Shown in pieces: positions 16,248 through 24,509 of a stretch of 43,350 nucleotides of DNA. Position 1 is the stretch's first letter; each line of letters opens with the position of its first letter. The notes below the pieces were generated by a model. That model was not told the origin of the DNA and ran no database searches. It saw only the letters and a program-made list of their open reading frames with translations. The stretch is from positions 1-43,350 of the forward strand of contig JACOTA010000027.1 of assembly GCA_016178585.1 (NCBI GenBank), in the 5' to 3' direction. The translations under genes were made by a program, and so were the position numbers. The stretch is from Nitrospirota bacterium. Its GTDB lineage: Bacteria; Nitrospirota; Nitrospiria; JACQBW01.

Positions 16248-16675
16248 AAAACCTCACATTAACCTCTTTGTCATGGATAGGTATTTTGACCGGAATTTGC
16301 TGGGGGATCTTTAATCTGGGGGTCAATTTTTTATTTTGGCCTCAGGAGATGGAAGGAACCTTTCTCTCCCTTTTCTTTTCCTTTATTTCTGCAGGAGCCT
16401 TGTTCAGCGTTTTTATTTTATTTTTAGCCCTTTGGACGGGCCACTCGCTGGATGAACACCCTTATTTTACGGCGGTCAGGGTCTCTCTCCTGGTATGGTT
16501 TGTTTATGTTGCTTTAGGAGGCGTGATGAGCTGGTTTAACCCGGAACGGTATCATTTTAATTTGAATGAAACAATGATCGGCGGGATTAAAGTCCTTCTT
16601 CTGGGAATCATGCTGGGCTGGAGTGTCAGGAATTTAACAAAAAAGACGGATATTGATAAAAAACCCGGACAATGA
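16238..16675 (+). CDS. Four-TM membrane protein next to CbtB, unknown
   Basis: A 145-residue protein with four predicted membrane segments (residues about 9-32, 42-66, 79-97 and 113-129). Conserved-looking polar or aromatic spots between them include NFLFWPQEME, GHSLDEHPYF and WFNPERYHF. Its start overlaps cbtB by 10 bases and its stop overlaps cbiD by 4, so it is an integral part of the operon. It occupies the usual position of CbtA but is shorter and lacks the CbtA features I would expect. A role in cobalt uptake with CbtB is an inference from context. Confidence 0.7.
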   Translation: MSLKNLTLTSLSWIGILTGICWGIFNLGVNFLFWPQEMEGTFLSLFFSFISAGALFSVFILFLALWTGHSLDEHPYFTAVRVSLLVWFVYVALGGVMSWFNPERYHFNLNETMIGGIKVLLLGIMLGWSVRNLTKKTDIDKKPGQ

Positions 16676-17769
16676 AAACCGAGAAAAAAAAGGGAGACCG
16701 GACGGGATTTTCAACCGGCGCTTGTGCGGCCGCCGCCGCCAGAGGAGCTCTCCTGGCCTTTCTCCATCGGAAGAAAGTGGAGCAGGTCGAAATTACGCTC
16801 CCCCTGGGAGAGAAGGTTTTTTTTCAAATTTCGGAATGTTTGATTGAATCAGGTTATGCCCGTTGCGGTGTCATAAAAGACGCGGGAGATGATCCCGATG
16901 TCACCCATGGGGCTTTAATCCAATGCATGGTTTCATTTATCCCTGAACCCGGAGTTGTCAGATTAAAAGCCGGAGAGGGAGTGGGAACGGTGACTCAACC
17001 CGGGTTGGGACTTGAGGTTGGAGCGCCCGATATTACCCGGGTTCCCCGAAAAATGATTACGCGGGAGATTGAAGACGCCGCCGGCCCTGTTTTGAAGGAA
17101 AAAGGGGTTCTGGCTGTTGTTTCAGTCCCCGGAGGCGAAGCCCTGGCGAAAAAAACTGAACTCCCCCGGTTAGGCGTCGTCGGAGGGGTTGGCATTCTGG
17201 GAACAACCGGGATCGTCCGGCCTTATTCAACCTCTGCGTTTAGGGCGGGGATTAGCCTTGCGGTCGGCTCGGCCCGGCAGAGAGGCTATTCTCATCTGGT
17301 GATTACCACCGGCGGGATGAGTGAGAAGTTTGCTAAAAAATGGATTCAGCTCCCCGAAGGCGCTTTTATTCAGATGGGGGATTTTGTCGGCTTTACCTTG
17401 CAGGAATGCGTTAAAAAGAAAATTGAAAGAGTCACCATTTCAGGGATGATTGGAAAACTTTCCAAAATGGCGATGGGAAAAATGATGACTCACGCGGCAG
17501 GGTCGGAAGTCGATACCGGTTTTCTTGCTCAATTAGCGGAATCGTCGGGCGCATCCCCGGAGGCGGGTGAACAGATTAAAAAAGCAAATACGGCCAGGCA
17601 TGTCGCCGAGATGGTTCAGTCTTATGGTCTGACTTCATTTTTCGATCAGTTGAGTCTTAAGGTTTGTGAAGCCGCGAGCCGGCATATTAAGGGAGCCTTA
17701 TCGATAGAATGTTTGATGACTGATTTTGAAGGGAATGTCATCGGCAAAGCGTTAAGAAACAAAGAATAA
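16672..17769 (+). CDS. cbiD: Cobalt-precorrin-5B C1-methyltransferase
   Basis: A 365-residue CbiD that methylates C1 of the cobalt corrin ring. The N-terminal GDRTGFSTGACAAAAARGAL (residues about 8-27) is the family hallmark, followed by DAGDDPDVTHG (about 71-81), the GEGVGTVTQPGL segment, GGVGILGTTGIVRPYS, and GMIGKLSKMAMGKMMTHAAG. The length is normal. It overlaps the membrane protein upstream by 4 bases. Two family B palindromes follow it before cbiET. Confidence 0.95.
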   Translation: MKTEKKKGDRTGFSTGACAAAAARGALLAFLHRKKVEQVEITLPLGEKVFFQISECLIESGYARCGVIKDAGDDPDVTHGALIQCMVSFIPEPGVVRLKAGEGVGTVTQPGLGLEVGAPDITRVPRKMITREIEDAAGPVLKEKGVLAVVSVPGGEALAKKTELPRLGVVGGVGILGTTGIVRPYSTSAFRAGISLAVGSARQRGYSHLVITTGGMSEKFAKKWIQLPEGAFIQMGDFVGFTLQECVKKKIERVTISGMIGKLSKMAMGKMMTHAAGSEVDTGFLAQLAESSGASPEAGEQIKKANTARHVAEMVQSYGLTSFFDQLSLKVCEAASRHIKGALSIECLMTDFEGNVIGKALRNKE

Positions 17770-17785
17770 CCTTGGCGGGTTTCCC

Positions 17786-17912
17786 GGCACCACCGATGAC
17801 CCTTCCTCTCTGCTCATGCTCCGAAGTTTATCCTCATCTCTGGATTTTTACATTTTGGTGGGATAAACAAAACTTCGAAGAGGTCGCTGAGAGGAAGGGT
17901 CACCGGCGTGCC
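17786..17912 (+). repeat. Family B palindrome, copy B2 (after cbiD)
   Basis: The arms are GGCACCACCGATGACCCTTC / CTCTC on the left and GAGAG / GAAGGGTCACCGGCGTGCC on the right. They are complementary over more than 20 bases and unrelated to the arms of the other copies. The core is CTGCTCATGCTCCGAAGTTT to AAACTTCGAAGAGGTCGCTG, with a diverged centre. Forward orientation. B3 follows 65 bases later in the opposite orientation. Confidence 0.85.
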
Positions 17913-17977
17913 CTGGGCTGCGGTATTAAAAAAGGTGATGAATGATTAAGAAAGTAATGAATTAGAATACGGGTCGC

Positions 17978-18100
17978 GCATATGCCGGTATGTGTCCCGA
18001 ACAGCGACCTCTTCGAAGTTTGGTTACCTTTCCACAAGTCTGTTAAAATAGGCGGTAAACTTCGGAGCGTGAGCAGAGAGGGATTCATGCCGGCATATGC
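17978..18100 (-). repeat. Family B palindrome, copy B3 (before cbiET)
   Basis: The arms are GCATATGCCGGTATGTGTCC on the left and GGATTCATGCCGGCATATGC on the right, again complementary and locus-specific. The core is in reverse orientation: CAGCGACCTCTTCGAAGTTT to AAACTTCGGAGCGTGAGCAG. B2 and B3 together occupy most of the 382-base cbiD-cbiET gap. I see nothing else in that gap. Confidence 0.85.
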
Positions 18101-18151
18101 TTTAACCTAATACGGTGATCAGGTTCTAAGAAAGTTATTAAAGGGAGTAGA

Positions 18152-19408
18152 GTGGAAAATAAGGTTTGGGTGATTGGAATTGAAGGCGACCGGGTGAGTC
18201 ATCTTTCGTCCGACGTTAAATCGAGAATTCTTGACGCCGATCTCCTGATGGGTGGAGAACGGCATCTTGAATGGTTCCCTGAATATCGTGGAGAACGGAT
18301 TGCGATCGAATCGAATTTAAAGGAGATTACCGAAAAAACTGTTGCCGCTTTAAAAGATAGAAAACAGGTTGTCATTCTAGCGTCGGGGGATCCTCTTTTT
18401 TATGGAATTGGGGCGTTTTTAATCAAGCGGATCGGGAAAGAAAAAGTCGAGGTGTTTCCCGCCGTTAGCGCGATGCAGCTGGCTTTTGCGCGTGTGAAAG
18501 AGTCCTGGCAGGAGGCCGCGCTGGTGAGTCTTCATGCCAAACCGATTCAAAATGTCCTCCCTTTTCTCGAAGAAAAAAACTTAATCGGCCTTTTTACCGA
18601 TGACACCAATACGCCTCCGGTCATTGCCCGTTTTCTGTTGGAACAGGGTTATTCCGATTGGATAGCGTGGGTCTGTGAAAATCTGGGAGGTCAAGAAGAA
18701 AAAGTCTCGGAACTCAGTCTGGAAAAGATGGTTGAAAGCCAATTTTCATTGTTAAATGTCGTTATTTTAAAACGGCAGGAGAAAAAAACAGAAGAATCCG
18801 CGGCGGTCCGTCCGGTGACGTGGCTGGGGCTTTTTGGAATACCGGACGATCTCTTTGTTTACCGGAAACCAAAATCCGGCTTAATTACAAAAAAAGAGAT
18901 CCGTGTCATCAGTCTGGCGGAATTAAATCTTAATGCTAAAAGCGTCGTTTGGGATATTGGAGCAGGGTCCGGCTCGGTATCGATCGAGGCCGGAAGGCTC
19001 TGTCCGGAGGGGAAAGTCTTTGCCATAGAAAAAAACAAAGAAGATTTTGATTTAATCCAGACCAATATGGACCGGTTTGGGGTGAAAAATCTTATGGCTG
19101 TTTGCAAACGAGCTCCGGATGGCCTGAATCAGTTTGACGACCCTGACGCCGTCTTTATCGGGGGATCAGGGGGAGAGTTGGAAGAAATTCTATCCCTCTG
19201 CCTGAAAAGATTACGGCCTCGGGGGAGAATTGTCGCGAATTTAATTACGTTGGACAATACGGTTCAGTTTTTCCAATTTTTTAAAAAAACACCCTTGGAG
19301 GTTTCGTATACCGTGGCGCAAGTTTCCCGGTCGAAGCCTATTTTAGAGATGACAAGGTATGAGGCGTTAAATCCGATTACGATTGCTGTCGTCAAAAAAA
19401 TGGGTTGA
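18152..19408 (+). CDS. cbiET: Fused CbiE-CbiT precorrin-6/7 methyltransferase
   Basis: A 418-residue fusion (CobL type). Residues about 1-210 are the CbiE tetrapyrrole methylase domain (VWVIGIEGDRV, LASGDPLFYGIG, VFPAVSAMQLAFAR), which methylates C5. Residues about 225-418 are the CbiT Rossmann methyltransferase domain with the SAM motif VWDIGAGSGSVSIEAGRLCP and FIGGSGGELEEIL, which methylates C15 and decarboxylates the C12 acetate. The start is GTG at 18152, supported by AAGGGAG about 8 bases upstream. It is separated from cbiD by B2 and B3 and from cbiL by a degenerate family B element. Confidence 0.94.
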   Translation: MENKVWVIGIEGDRVSHLSSDVKSRILDADLLMGGERHLEWFPEYRGERIAIESNLKEITEKTVAALKDRKQVVILASGDPLFYGIGAFLIKRIGKEKVEVFPAVSAMQLAFARVKESWQEAALVSLHAKPIQNVLPFLEEKNLIGLFTDDTNTPPVIARFLLEQGYSDWIAWVCENLGGQEEKVSELSLEKMVESQFSLLNVVILKRQEKKTEESAAVRPVTWLGLFGIPDDLFVYRKPKSGLITKKEIRVISLAELNLNAKSVVWDIGAGSGSVSIEAGRLCPEGKVFAIEKNKEDFDLIQTNMDRFGVKNLMAVCKRAPDGLNQFDDPDAVFIGGSGGELEEILSLCLKRLRPRGRIVANLITLDNTVQFFQFFKKTPLEVSYTVAQVSRSKPILEMTRYEALNPITIAVVKKMG

Positions 19409-19415
19409 TCGATGG

Positions 19416-19497
19416 GCCTGGAATGACCGTCTCTCCAACGCCGACGAAGGTATCCTTATCTCCAGATTTTTACATTGGCGAGAGCATCAGGCCAGGC
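19416..19497 (+). repeat. Degenerate family B element, B6 (cbiET-cbiL)
   Basis: The centre TATCCTTATCTCCAGATTTT closely resembles the centre of B2 (TATCCTCATCTCTGGATTTT). Outer arms GCCTGG and CCAGGC are complementary, with partial pairing inward (CTCTCC with the complement of CGAGAG). The CGAAGTTT / AAACTTCG part is missing, so this looks like a copy with an internal deletion. Confidence 0.6.
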
Positions 19498-19541
19498 GTT
19501 TAAAAAGGGTCTATAGGTGAATGTGAATATAAGGAATTCTT

Positions 19542-20285
19542 ATGGTGAAATTGGGTAAATTTTATGGGATTGGCGTCGGACCCGGGGATCCGGAGCTGTT
19601 GACCGTCAAAGCGGTGAAGCGCCTTCAGGCTGTTCCGGTCATTTGTTATCCGGCTTGCAGGCCCGGAGCCGGGAGCTATGCCCTCAGGATTGTAGAAGAT
19701 TTGATTGAAGATAAAACCCGGCTCAAAGGGATGCTTTTCCCGATGGAAAAGGAGATGGAGCGGCTTATTCCCGTTTGGAAGGAGTCCGTGGAAATCATTT
19801 TCGGACATCTTTCAAAAGGGGAAGATGTCGCGTTTATCACGGAGGGGGACCCTTTTTTTTACAGCACCTTTGTCTATTTGTATCATCTGATGCGGGAGAT
19901 CCACCCTGAGGTTTTCATCGAGATCGTTCCTGCTGTTTCTTCCATTACCGCCTGTTCGGTTCGCGCTGAAATGCCCCTTGCGATGGCAGATGAACGGGTG
20001 GCCATTTTGCCCGCGACCTATGAGGAAGGCTTTCTCAAGGATGCCCTGAATTTATTCGATACGGTCGTGTTTATTAAGGTTAACAGCGTCCTCCCTCAAC
20101 TGATTCATCTTCTGGAAGAGATGAATCTGCTCGGCAACGCAGTGATGGTGGAACGTTGCGGAAGCCCTCAAGAGCGGGTGGTGAAGGATCTTCGCACGCT
20201 AAAAGAGGAAAAAACAAACTATCTTTCCCTGGTGATTGTCAAGAAAGAGAATAGGGTTCCCATTTTGATGGAGGTTGGGAGATGA
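19542..20285 (+). CDS. cbiL: Cobalt-factor II C20-methyltransferase
   Basis: A 247-residue SAM-dependent tetrapyrrole methylase. The N-terminal FYGIGVGPGDPELLTVKAV (residues about 6-24) and the FITEGDPFFYSTFVYLY segment (about 98-114) are typical of CbiL/CobI, which methylates C20 of cobalt-factor II. IEIVPAVSSITACS follows. It is coupled to cbiG by a 4-base overlap. Length and motifs are normal. Confidence 0.94.
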   Translation: MVKLGKFYGIGVGPGDPELLTVKAVKRLQAVPVICYPACRPGAGSYALRIVEDLIEDKTRLKGMLFPMEKEMERLIPVWKESVEIIFGHLSKGEDVAFITEGDPFFYSTFVYLYHLMREIHPEVFIEIVPAVSSITACSVRAEMPLAMADERVAILPATYEEGFLKDALNLFDTVVFIKVNSVLPQLIHLLEEMNLLGNAVMVERCGSPQERVVKDLRTLKEEKTNYLSLVIVKKENRVPILMEVGR

Positions 20286-21379
20286 ATAAAGATGCCGCGA
20301 TTATCGCGATTACGAAAGGGGGCGTTGCCCTGGGTCTCAAACTTCAAAGCCAGATGGAAGGCGCTGACTTGCTGGTTTCTGAAAAGTTTGGAGAATCGGC
20401 AGGTCCGGACGCTATTTTATTAAAAGGGCCTTTGAGTAAAAACATCGGTAGTTTTTTTAACGCCTACGACAAAATCATTTTTATCATTTCACTGGGTGCG
20501 GTCGTCCGTCTCATTGCATCCCACCTGAAGGATAAACATATCGATCCCGCGGTGCTGGTGGTTGACGATAAGGCCCAGTTTGTCATTAGCGTCCTTTCCG
20601 GTCATGTCGGGGGAGCCAATGCTTTGACTGAAAAGGTTGCAAAATTATTAGGCGCCGCCCCCGTAATTACAACCGCATCGGATGTCGGTCAAACCATTCC
20701 CGTGGATATCCTGGGGCGTGAACTCGGGTGGGTGGTGGAAGGGGATGAAAATGTGACGCGGGTGAGCGCCGCCGTAGTGAATGAGGAGCCGGTTGCGTTT
20801 ATCCAGGAGACCGGAGAAAAAAATTGGTGGACCCGACCCACAGCGCTCCCCTCTAACATTGAATGCTTTTCTTCATGGGAAAGTGTCGGACAAAAACAAC
20901 AAGAGGGGAAAAAATATTCGGCGGTTTTAATGGTAACCGACCGATTGAGGCGCTCTTTCCCTTTGCAGATTCAAGACCGTTTGGTGTTATACCGGCCTAA
21001 AAGTCTTGTGTTAGGGATGGGATGTGACCGGGGAACAACTCTGGAAGAGATAGAGGAATTGATACGGGAGACGTTGGAAAAAAACAGCCTTCAAATCAGC
21101 AGTGTCCGGACCCTTGCAACCTTAGATCAAAAACAGGATGAACCGGCTTTTATTCAATTGTGCGAAAAACAGGGGTGGACTCTGGAAATTTACGCTAAAG
21201 ACACGCTTCAGGCTGTGGAAGGGATAAAAAATCCTTCTGCGGTTGTTGAAAAATGGGTGGGGACGCCGAGTGTTTCCGAGGCGGCGGCGTTAAAGTCAAG
21301 CGGGGCGAGGGAACTGCTGGTGCCGAAGGTCAAGTCAAAACAGGCGACGCTGGCAATCGCTCGTGTTACTTTTGTTTGA
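20282..21379 (+). CDS. cbiG: Cobalt-precorrin-5A hydrolase
   Basis: A 365-residue CbiG that opens the delta-lactone of cobalt-precorrin-5A and releases acetaldehyde. The central-N block LSGHVGGANALTEKVAKLLGAAPVITTAS (residues about 103-131) and DVGQTIPVDILGRELGW are the family signature. The C-terminal CobE-like domain starts near residue 242 (LVLGMGCDRGTTLEEIEELI) and ends SEAAALKSSGA to VTFV. I see no extra CbiJ domain. It is the last cobalamin gene before the RHS island. In many genomes cbiH follows directly; here it is 13.5 kb away. Confidence 0.94.
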   Translation: MNKDAAIIAITKGGVALGLKLQSQMEGADLLVSEKFGESAGPDAILLKGPLSKNIGSFFNAYDKIIFIISLGAVVRLIASHLKDKHIDPAVLVVDDKAQFVISVLSGHVGGANALTEKVAKLLGAAPVITTASDVGQTIPVDILGRELGWVVEGDENVTRVSAAVVNEEPVAFIQETGEKNWWTRPTALPSNIECFSSWESVGQKQQEGKKYSAVLMVTDRLRRSFPLQIQDRLVLYRPKSLVLGMGCDRGTTLEEIEELIRETLEKNSLQISSVRTLATLDQKQDEPAFIQLCEKQGWTLEIYAKDTLQAVEGIKNPSAVVEKWVGTPSVSEAAALKSSGARELLVPKVKSKQATLAIARVTFV

Positions 21380-21413
21380 TAAATTCGTCGTGCACACGCG
21401 ACAAAAATGGGCC

Positions 21414-21443
21414 TTGACTATTTAAAATAAAGTCTTTAATAAT
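21414..21443 (+). promoter_or_regulatory. Candidate promoter of the RHS island
   Basis: TTGACT (21414-21419) and AATAAT (21438-21443) are 18 bases apart, a good sigma70 match in an AT-rich gap. It lies upstream of the family C element and of the exported-protein gene at 21641, so it could drive the first genes of the island independently of the B12 riboswitch. Sequence match only. Confidence 0.5.
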
Positions 21444-21484
21444 AAAGGAATTTTTTAGAAGCGTTCATACACAACTGAACCCGT

Positions 21485-21622
21485 CCCAAGAACAGCGATA
21501 GACTTCGCACCCACTTATTAATCATGTCATTGCGAGCACCGAAGGGTGCGTGGCAATCTTATCGTAAAGTCTTGAGATTGCTTCACTTTGTTCGCAATGA
21601 CAGCTTTCTAACTCTGTTCTTG
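21485..21622 (+). repeat. Family C MITE-like element, copy C1
   Basis: This 138-bp element appears identical, as a reverse complement, to 39799-39936. Its ends are inverted repeats (CAAGAACAG and CTGTTCTTG, 9 bp), and it contains an internal inverted pair GTCATTGCGAG / CGCAATGAC. No open frame of use is inside. The CATTGCGAG / GCAATCT motifs are of a kind seen in dispersed repeats of several bacterial phyla. It ends 10 bases before the ribosome-binding site of the next gene. Confidence 0.88.
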
Positions 21623-21640
21623 TGAAGCCTTAAGGATTTC

Positions 21641-22900
21641 ATGATGACCAGGATTAAGAGAGTTGGATTTTTATTTTTTTCTCTGAATTTCCTTTTATTC
21701 CTTGTTAGCACAGAGCTTTTTGCTCAACAAAATCCTCAAAAATATTTTTATGATAACTTAGGCCGTTTGCAGGCTGTTGTGGATGGCCAGGGCAATACGG
21801 CGATTTACAATTACGATCAGGTTGGGAATCTTCTCTCTATTACAAATTCTCTCGTTTCCGCAACAGGTGTTTCGATTTCTTATTTCAATCCCGTGCAGGG
21901 TGGAGTGGGTGTAACCGTAGATATCTATGGATCAGGATTCAGTACAACTCCAAACAACAATATCGTCACCTTTAATGGAACTTCGGCTTCGGTCTTAAGT
22001 TCGACCAATACCCATATTGTCACCTCAGTTCCGTCCGGTGCCACAACGGGGAAAATTCATATAAGCAATTCAAACGGTTCCACGACGAGTGCTAACGCGT
22101 TCGTCATTTCCCAAGGAGTTTCTGTTTCAATAAACCCGCCGTATTATACTTTAGCTGTTGGCGGTACCCTTCAATTTCAAGCCACCGTTACGGGAACAGT
22201 CAACACAAGGGTGCTATGGAGTATAGAAGGTCCAGGAAGTATTTCCTCGGATGGACTGTATGCGACATCTGTATCAATTACCCAATCTGCGAAAATTTTA
22301 GTGCATGCCAGGAGCGTTGTCGATTTTAATCAAGTGGCAACCGCGATTATCGAGCTGGTCCCATTTGGCACGATGGGGCCATATCTGTCCCCTCCTTTGA
22401 GTGTAGCGATTGCGCAGCCTCCGGTTGGTTCTACTCCTGACCTGTTTCTTTCGTCTCCTTTGAGTGTAGCGATTGCGCAGCCTCCGGTTGGTTCTACCCC
22501 TGATCTGTTTCTTTCGTCTCCTTTGAGTGTAGCGATTGCGCAGTCTTCGTTAAGCGCTCCGCCTGAGTTATTTCTTTCAACCCCATTGAGTGTTAGCTTA
22601 ACACCGTTAATTAATTCAATTTCTCCGATGTCCGCTCCGGCAGGAAGTGCAAATTTAACTATTACGATAACCGGAACAGGTTTATCAGGTGCAACAGATG
22701 TTTCATTTTTACTAAATGGCGCTGTTGATTCTAATTTAACTAGCTCGAATATCCTCGTCGATTCGTCGGGATCATCGTTGACAGTCGTCGTGAAGATCTC
22801 AAACTCAGCGACTTCGGGGTATAGAATTGTGCAAATAAGCACTCCAAATGGAAATTCCCCCGCAACTGTCTTAAATGGAAATATTTTTACGGTAAATTGA
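21641..22900 (+). CDS. Exported protein with YD motif, IPT domain, tandem repeat
   Basis: A 419-residue protein with a signal peptide (residues about 1-28, cleavage after LFA). Residues about 33-68 are one or two RHS/YD-type motifs (YFYDNLGRLQAVVDGQGN, YNYDQVGNLLSITN). Residues about 78-165 are an IPT/TIG domain (YFNPVQGGVGVTVDIYGSGF to TSANAFVIS). Residues 165-240 are an Ig-like BIG2-type stretch. Residues about 250-318 carry three near-identical 21-residue repeats (LSVAIAQPPVGSTPDLFLSS) and a fourth decayed one. A second IPT-like domain ends the protein. It opens the RHS island. Its function is unknown; surface display is likely. Confidence 0.7.
   Translation: MMTRIKRVGFLFFSLNFLLFLVSTELFAQQNPQKYFYDNLGRLQAVVDGQGNTAIYNYDQVGNLLSITNSLVSATGVSISYFNPVQGGVGVTVDIYGSGFSTTPNNNIVTFNGTSASVLSSTNTHIVTSVPSGATTGKIHISNSNGSTTSANAFVISQGVSVSINPPYYTLAVGGTLQFQATVTGTVNTRVLWSIEGPGSISSDGLYATSVSITQSAKILVHARSVVDFNQVATAIIELVPFGTMGPYLSPPLSVAIAQPPVGSTPDLFLSSPLSVAIAQPPVGSTPDLFLSSPLSVAIAQSSLSAPPELFLSTPLSVSLTPLINSISPMSAPAGSANLTITITGTGLSGATDVSFLLNGAVDSNLTSSNILVDSSGSSLTVVVKISNSATSGYRIVQISTPNGNSPATVLNGNIFTVN
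22394..22600 (+). repeat. In-frame 63-bp tandem repeat
   Basis: The unit begins CCTTTGAGTGTAGCGATTGC at 22394, 22457 and 22520, with a decayed fourth start at 22583. The first two units differ at only a couple of positions. The period of 63 bases keeps the reading frame and encodes 21-residue repeats. Near-identity at DNA level suggests recent expansion or homogenisation. Confidence 0.85.
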
Positions 22901-22917
22901 AATAAAGGAGATTAAAC

Positions 22918-24405
22918 ATGGAAACACGATCGAATACTAAAATGAGAACTTTCTTATTAATAACATGTGTATTGTCGTTCTTAATCTGGCTAGCATTCTA
23001 TTTTCCAAGATTTGCCAATGCGTCACCATTCAATAGTGGGAGTACCGGGGCAGACGGTGCATTTGCGCCAACCTCCAGTATGACCCTGACCGTTCCACCA
23101 AGTGGGACTTTTAATTTTACCTCTATAAATATTCCGGTCGGAGTCACAATAAATTTTGCACCAAATGTTACAAATACTCCTGTAACCATTTTGGCCACAG
23201 GAAATGTAATAATTGACGGGACTCTTAACCTAAATGGACAAGATGGGATGTCTGTTAATCCAGCCAATGTCACATTTACAGCATTGGGAGGCATCGGAGG
23301 GCCAGGTGGTTATATGGGTGGAGCAGGCGGAATTGCTGCCTTATTTAATGATGGTTCACATATTATCGATGCGGGTGATGGTGAGGGATCCGGAGGAGGA
23401 ATAAATAGAGGCTATTGGAATGGAATTCCTTCTCGTATATTTGCCTACAACGGACAGTTTACTAGTAATTCAATCTTACTCCCCTTAATTGGCGGTTCGG
23501 GAGGTGCAGGCGGCTCCGCCTTTACCGGAATATCTTTCAATTGCGGTGCGAATGGATGTAATGGAGGTGGCGGTGGAGGTGGGGGCGGCGCTCTTTTACT
23601 AGCATCGACAGAGACCATCACAATAAACGGATTTATCACCGCTAATGGCGGAGCCGGCGGAATCGGTTATTTGCTTGATCAAGGCAATAATGTTATTACA
23701 GGAAGCGGAGCGGGAAGTGGCGGGGCAATTCGTTTGGTTGCCAATACCTTAACCGGATCAGGAATGCTCAATGCTGTGGGAGGGTCTAGCCAAGTCGCTA
23801 TTAATATCTCATCCGGATTTACTTCTGGTGGACCTGGCAAGATTCGTCTGGAGGCCAATGTTTTCTCCTTTACAGGAATAGTAAATCCCGCTTTATCATT
23901 AGGTTATGGCAACCTTACAATTTCTTTACCTGGAATTGTTAATTTTACTTCAATTCCAATGTTAGCTATTACCTCGGTAGGCGGAGCCACTGTTCCTGCC
24001 AATCCAACCGCTTCGTTCACCACTCCGGATATAACACTGCCAGCTTCTACGACGAATCCTGTTTCCGTTACTGTTGCTGCTACAAATATTCCGGTTGGAA
24101 CAACCATCAGTATAACTACCTACCCACGAAATGGACCGCAAACTTCTACCAGCGCGACTCTTGCCGGAACAGCTGCAAGCTCCTCTGGCACCGCAAATAT
24201 TTCCATTTCACAAAACCTGCCCAATGTCCTTTTGGTCCAAGCGACATTTTCAGTTGCGCTTGCCGCTAATGATTTTCCAACTTATGCCGAGGGGGAAAAG
24301 GTTGAGAAAATAAGAGTAGCAAGCAGTTACGGTGGAGTATCAAAGGTTACCTTGATTACGGCTTCGGGAAAAGAGATTCCCTTAGAAAAGGTGAGAAACA
24401 ATTAA
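22918..24405 (+). CDS. Exported glycine-rich beta-structured protein
   Basis: A 495-residue protein with a signal anchor or signal peptide (residues about 9-36, cleavage near FANAS). Residues about 40-330 are rich in G, N, T and S with patterns such as ILATGNVIIDGTLNLNGQDG, GGPGGYMGGAGG and a nine-glycine run near residue 220, suggesting a beta-helix or glycine-rich repeat fold. The C-terminal 100 residues are hydroxyl-rich with alternating strands (VSVTVAATNIPVGTTISIT) and end in a charged tail. AAAGGAG precedes the ATG. The family is not recognised. It is probably surface-exposed and co-expressed with the RHS protein. Confidence 0.62.
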   Translation: METRSNTKMRTFLLITCVLSFLIWLAFYFPRFANASPFNSGSTGADGAFAPTSSMTLTVPPSGTFNFTSINIPVGVTINFAPNVTNTPVTILATGNVIIDGTLNLNGQDGMSVNPANVTFTALGGIGGPGGYMGGAGGIAALFNDGSHIIDAGDGEGSGGGINRGYWNGIPSRIFAYNGQFTSNSILLPLIGGSGGAGGSAFTGISFNCGANGCNGGGGGGGGGALLLASTETITINGFITANGGAGGIGYLLDQGNNVITGSGAGSGGAIRLVANTLTGSGMLNAVGGSSQVAINISSGFTSGGPGKIRLEANVFSFTGIVNPALSLGYGNLTISLPGIVNFTSIPMLAITSVGGATVPANPTASFTTPDITLPASTTNPVSVTVAATNIPVGTTISITTYPRNGPQTSTSATLAGTAASSSGTANISISQNLPNVLLVQATFSVALAANDFPTYAEGEKVEKIRVASSYGGVSKVTLITASGKEIPLEKVRNN

Positions 24406-24509
24406 ATAAAATTTTCAAAGAAAAATTATAATCTCATGTTGCAAATGTTTTTCTGCATATGCAGAGTTGATGTCCAACTTTTTTAGTTATCGTAAGGCGA
24501 GAAGATTAA

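Noticed and set aside
21485-21622. Family C as a CRISPR repeat or tRNA
   Set aside because: Only two distant inverted copies exist, with no spacers, and the fold is not cloverleaf-like.
22330-22842. 170-codon open frame on the minus strand
   Set aside because: It is the shadow of the 63-bp repeat region of the exported protein on the plus strand.
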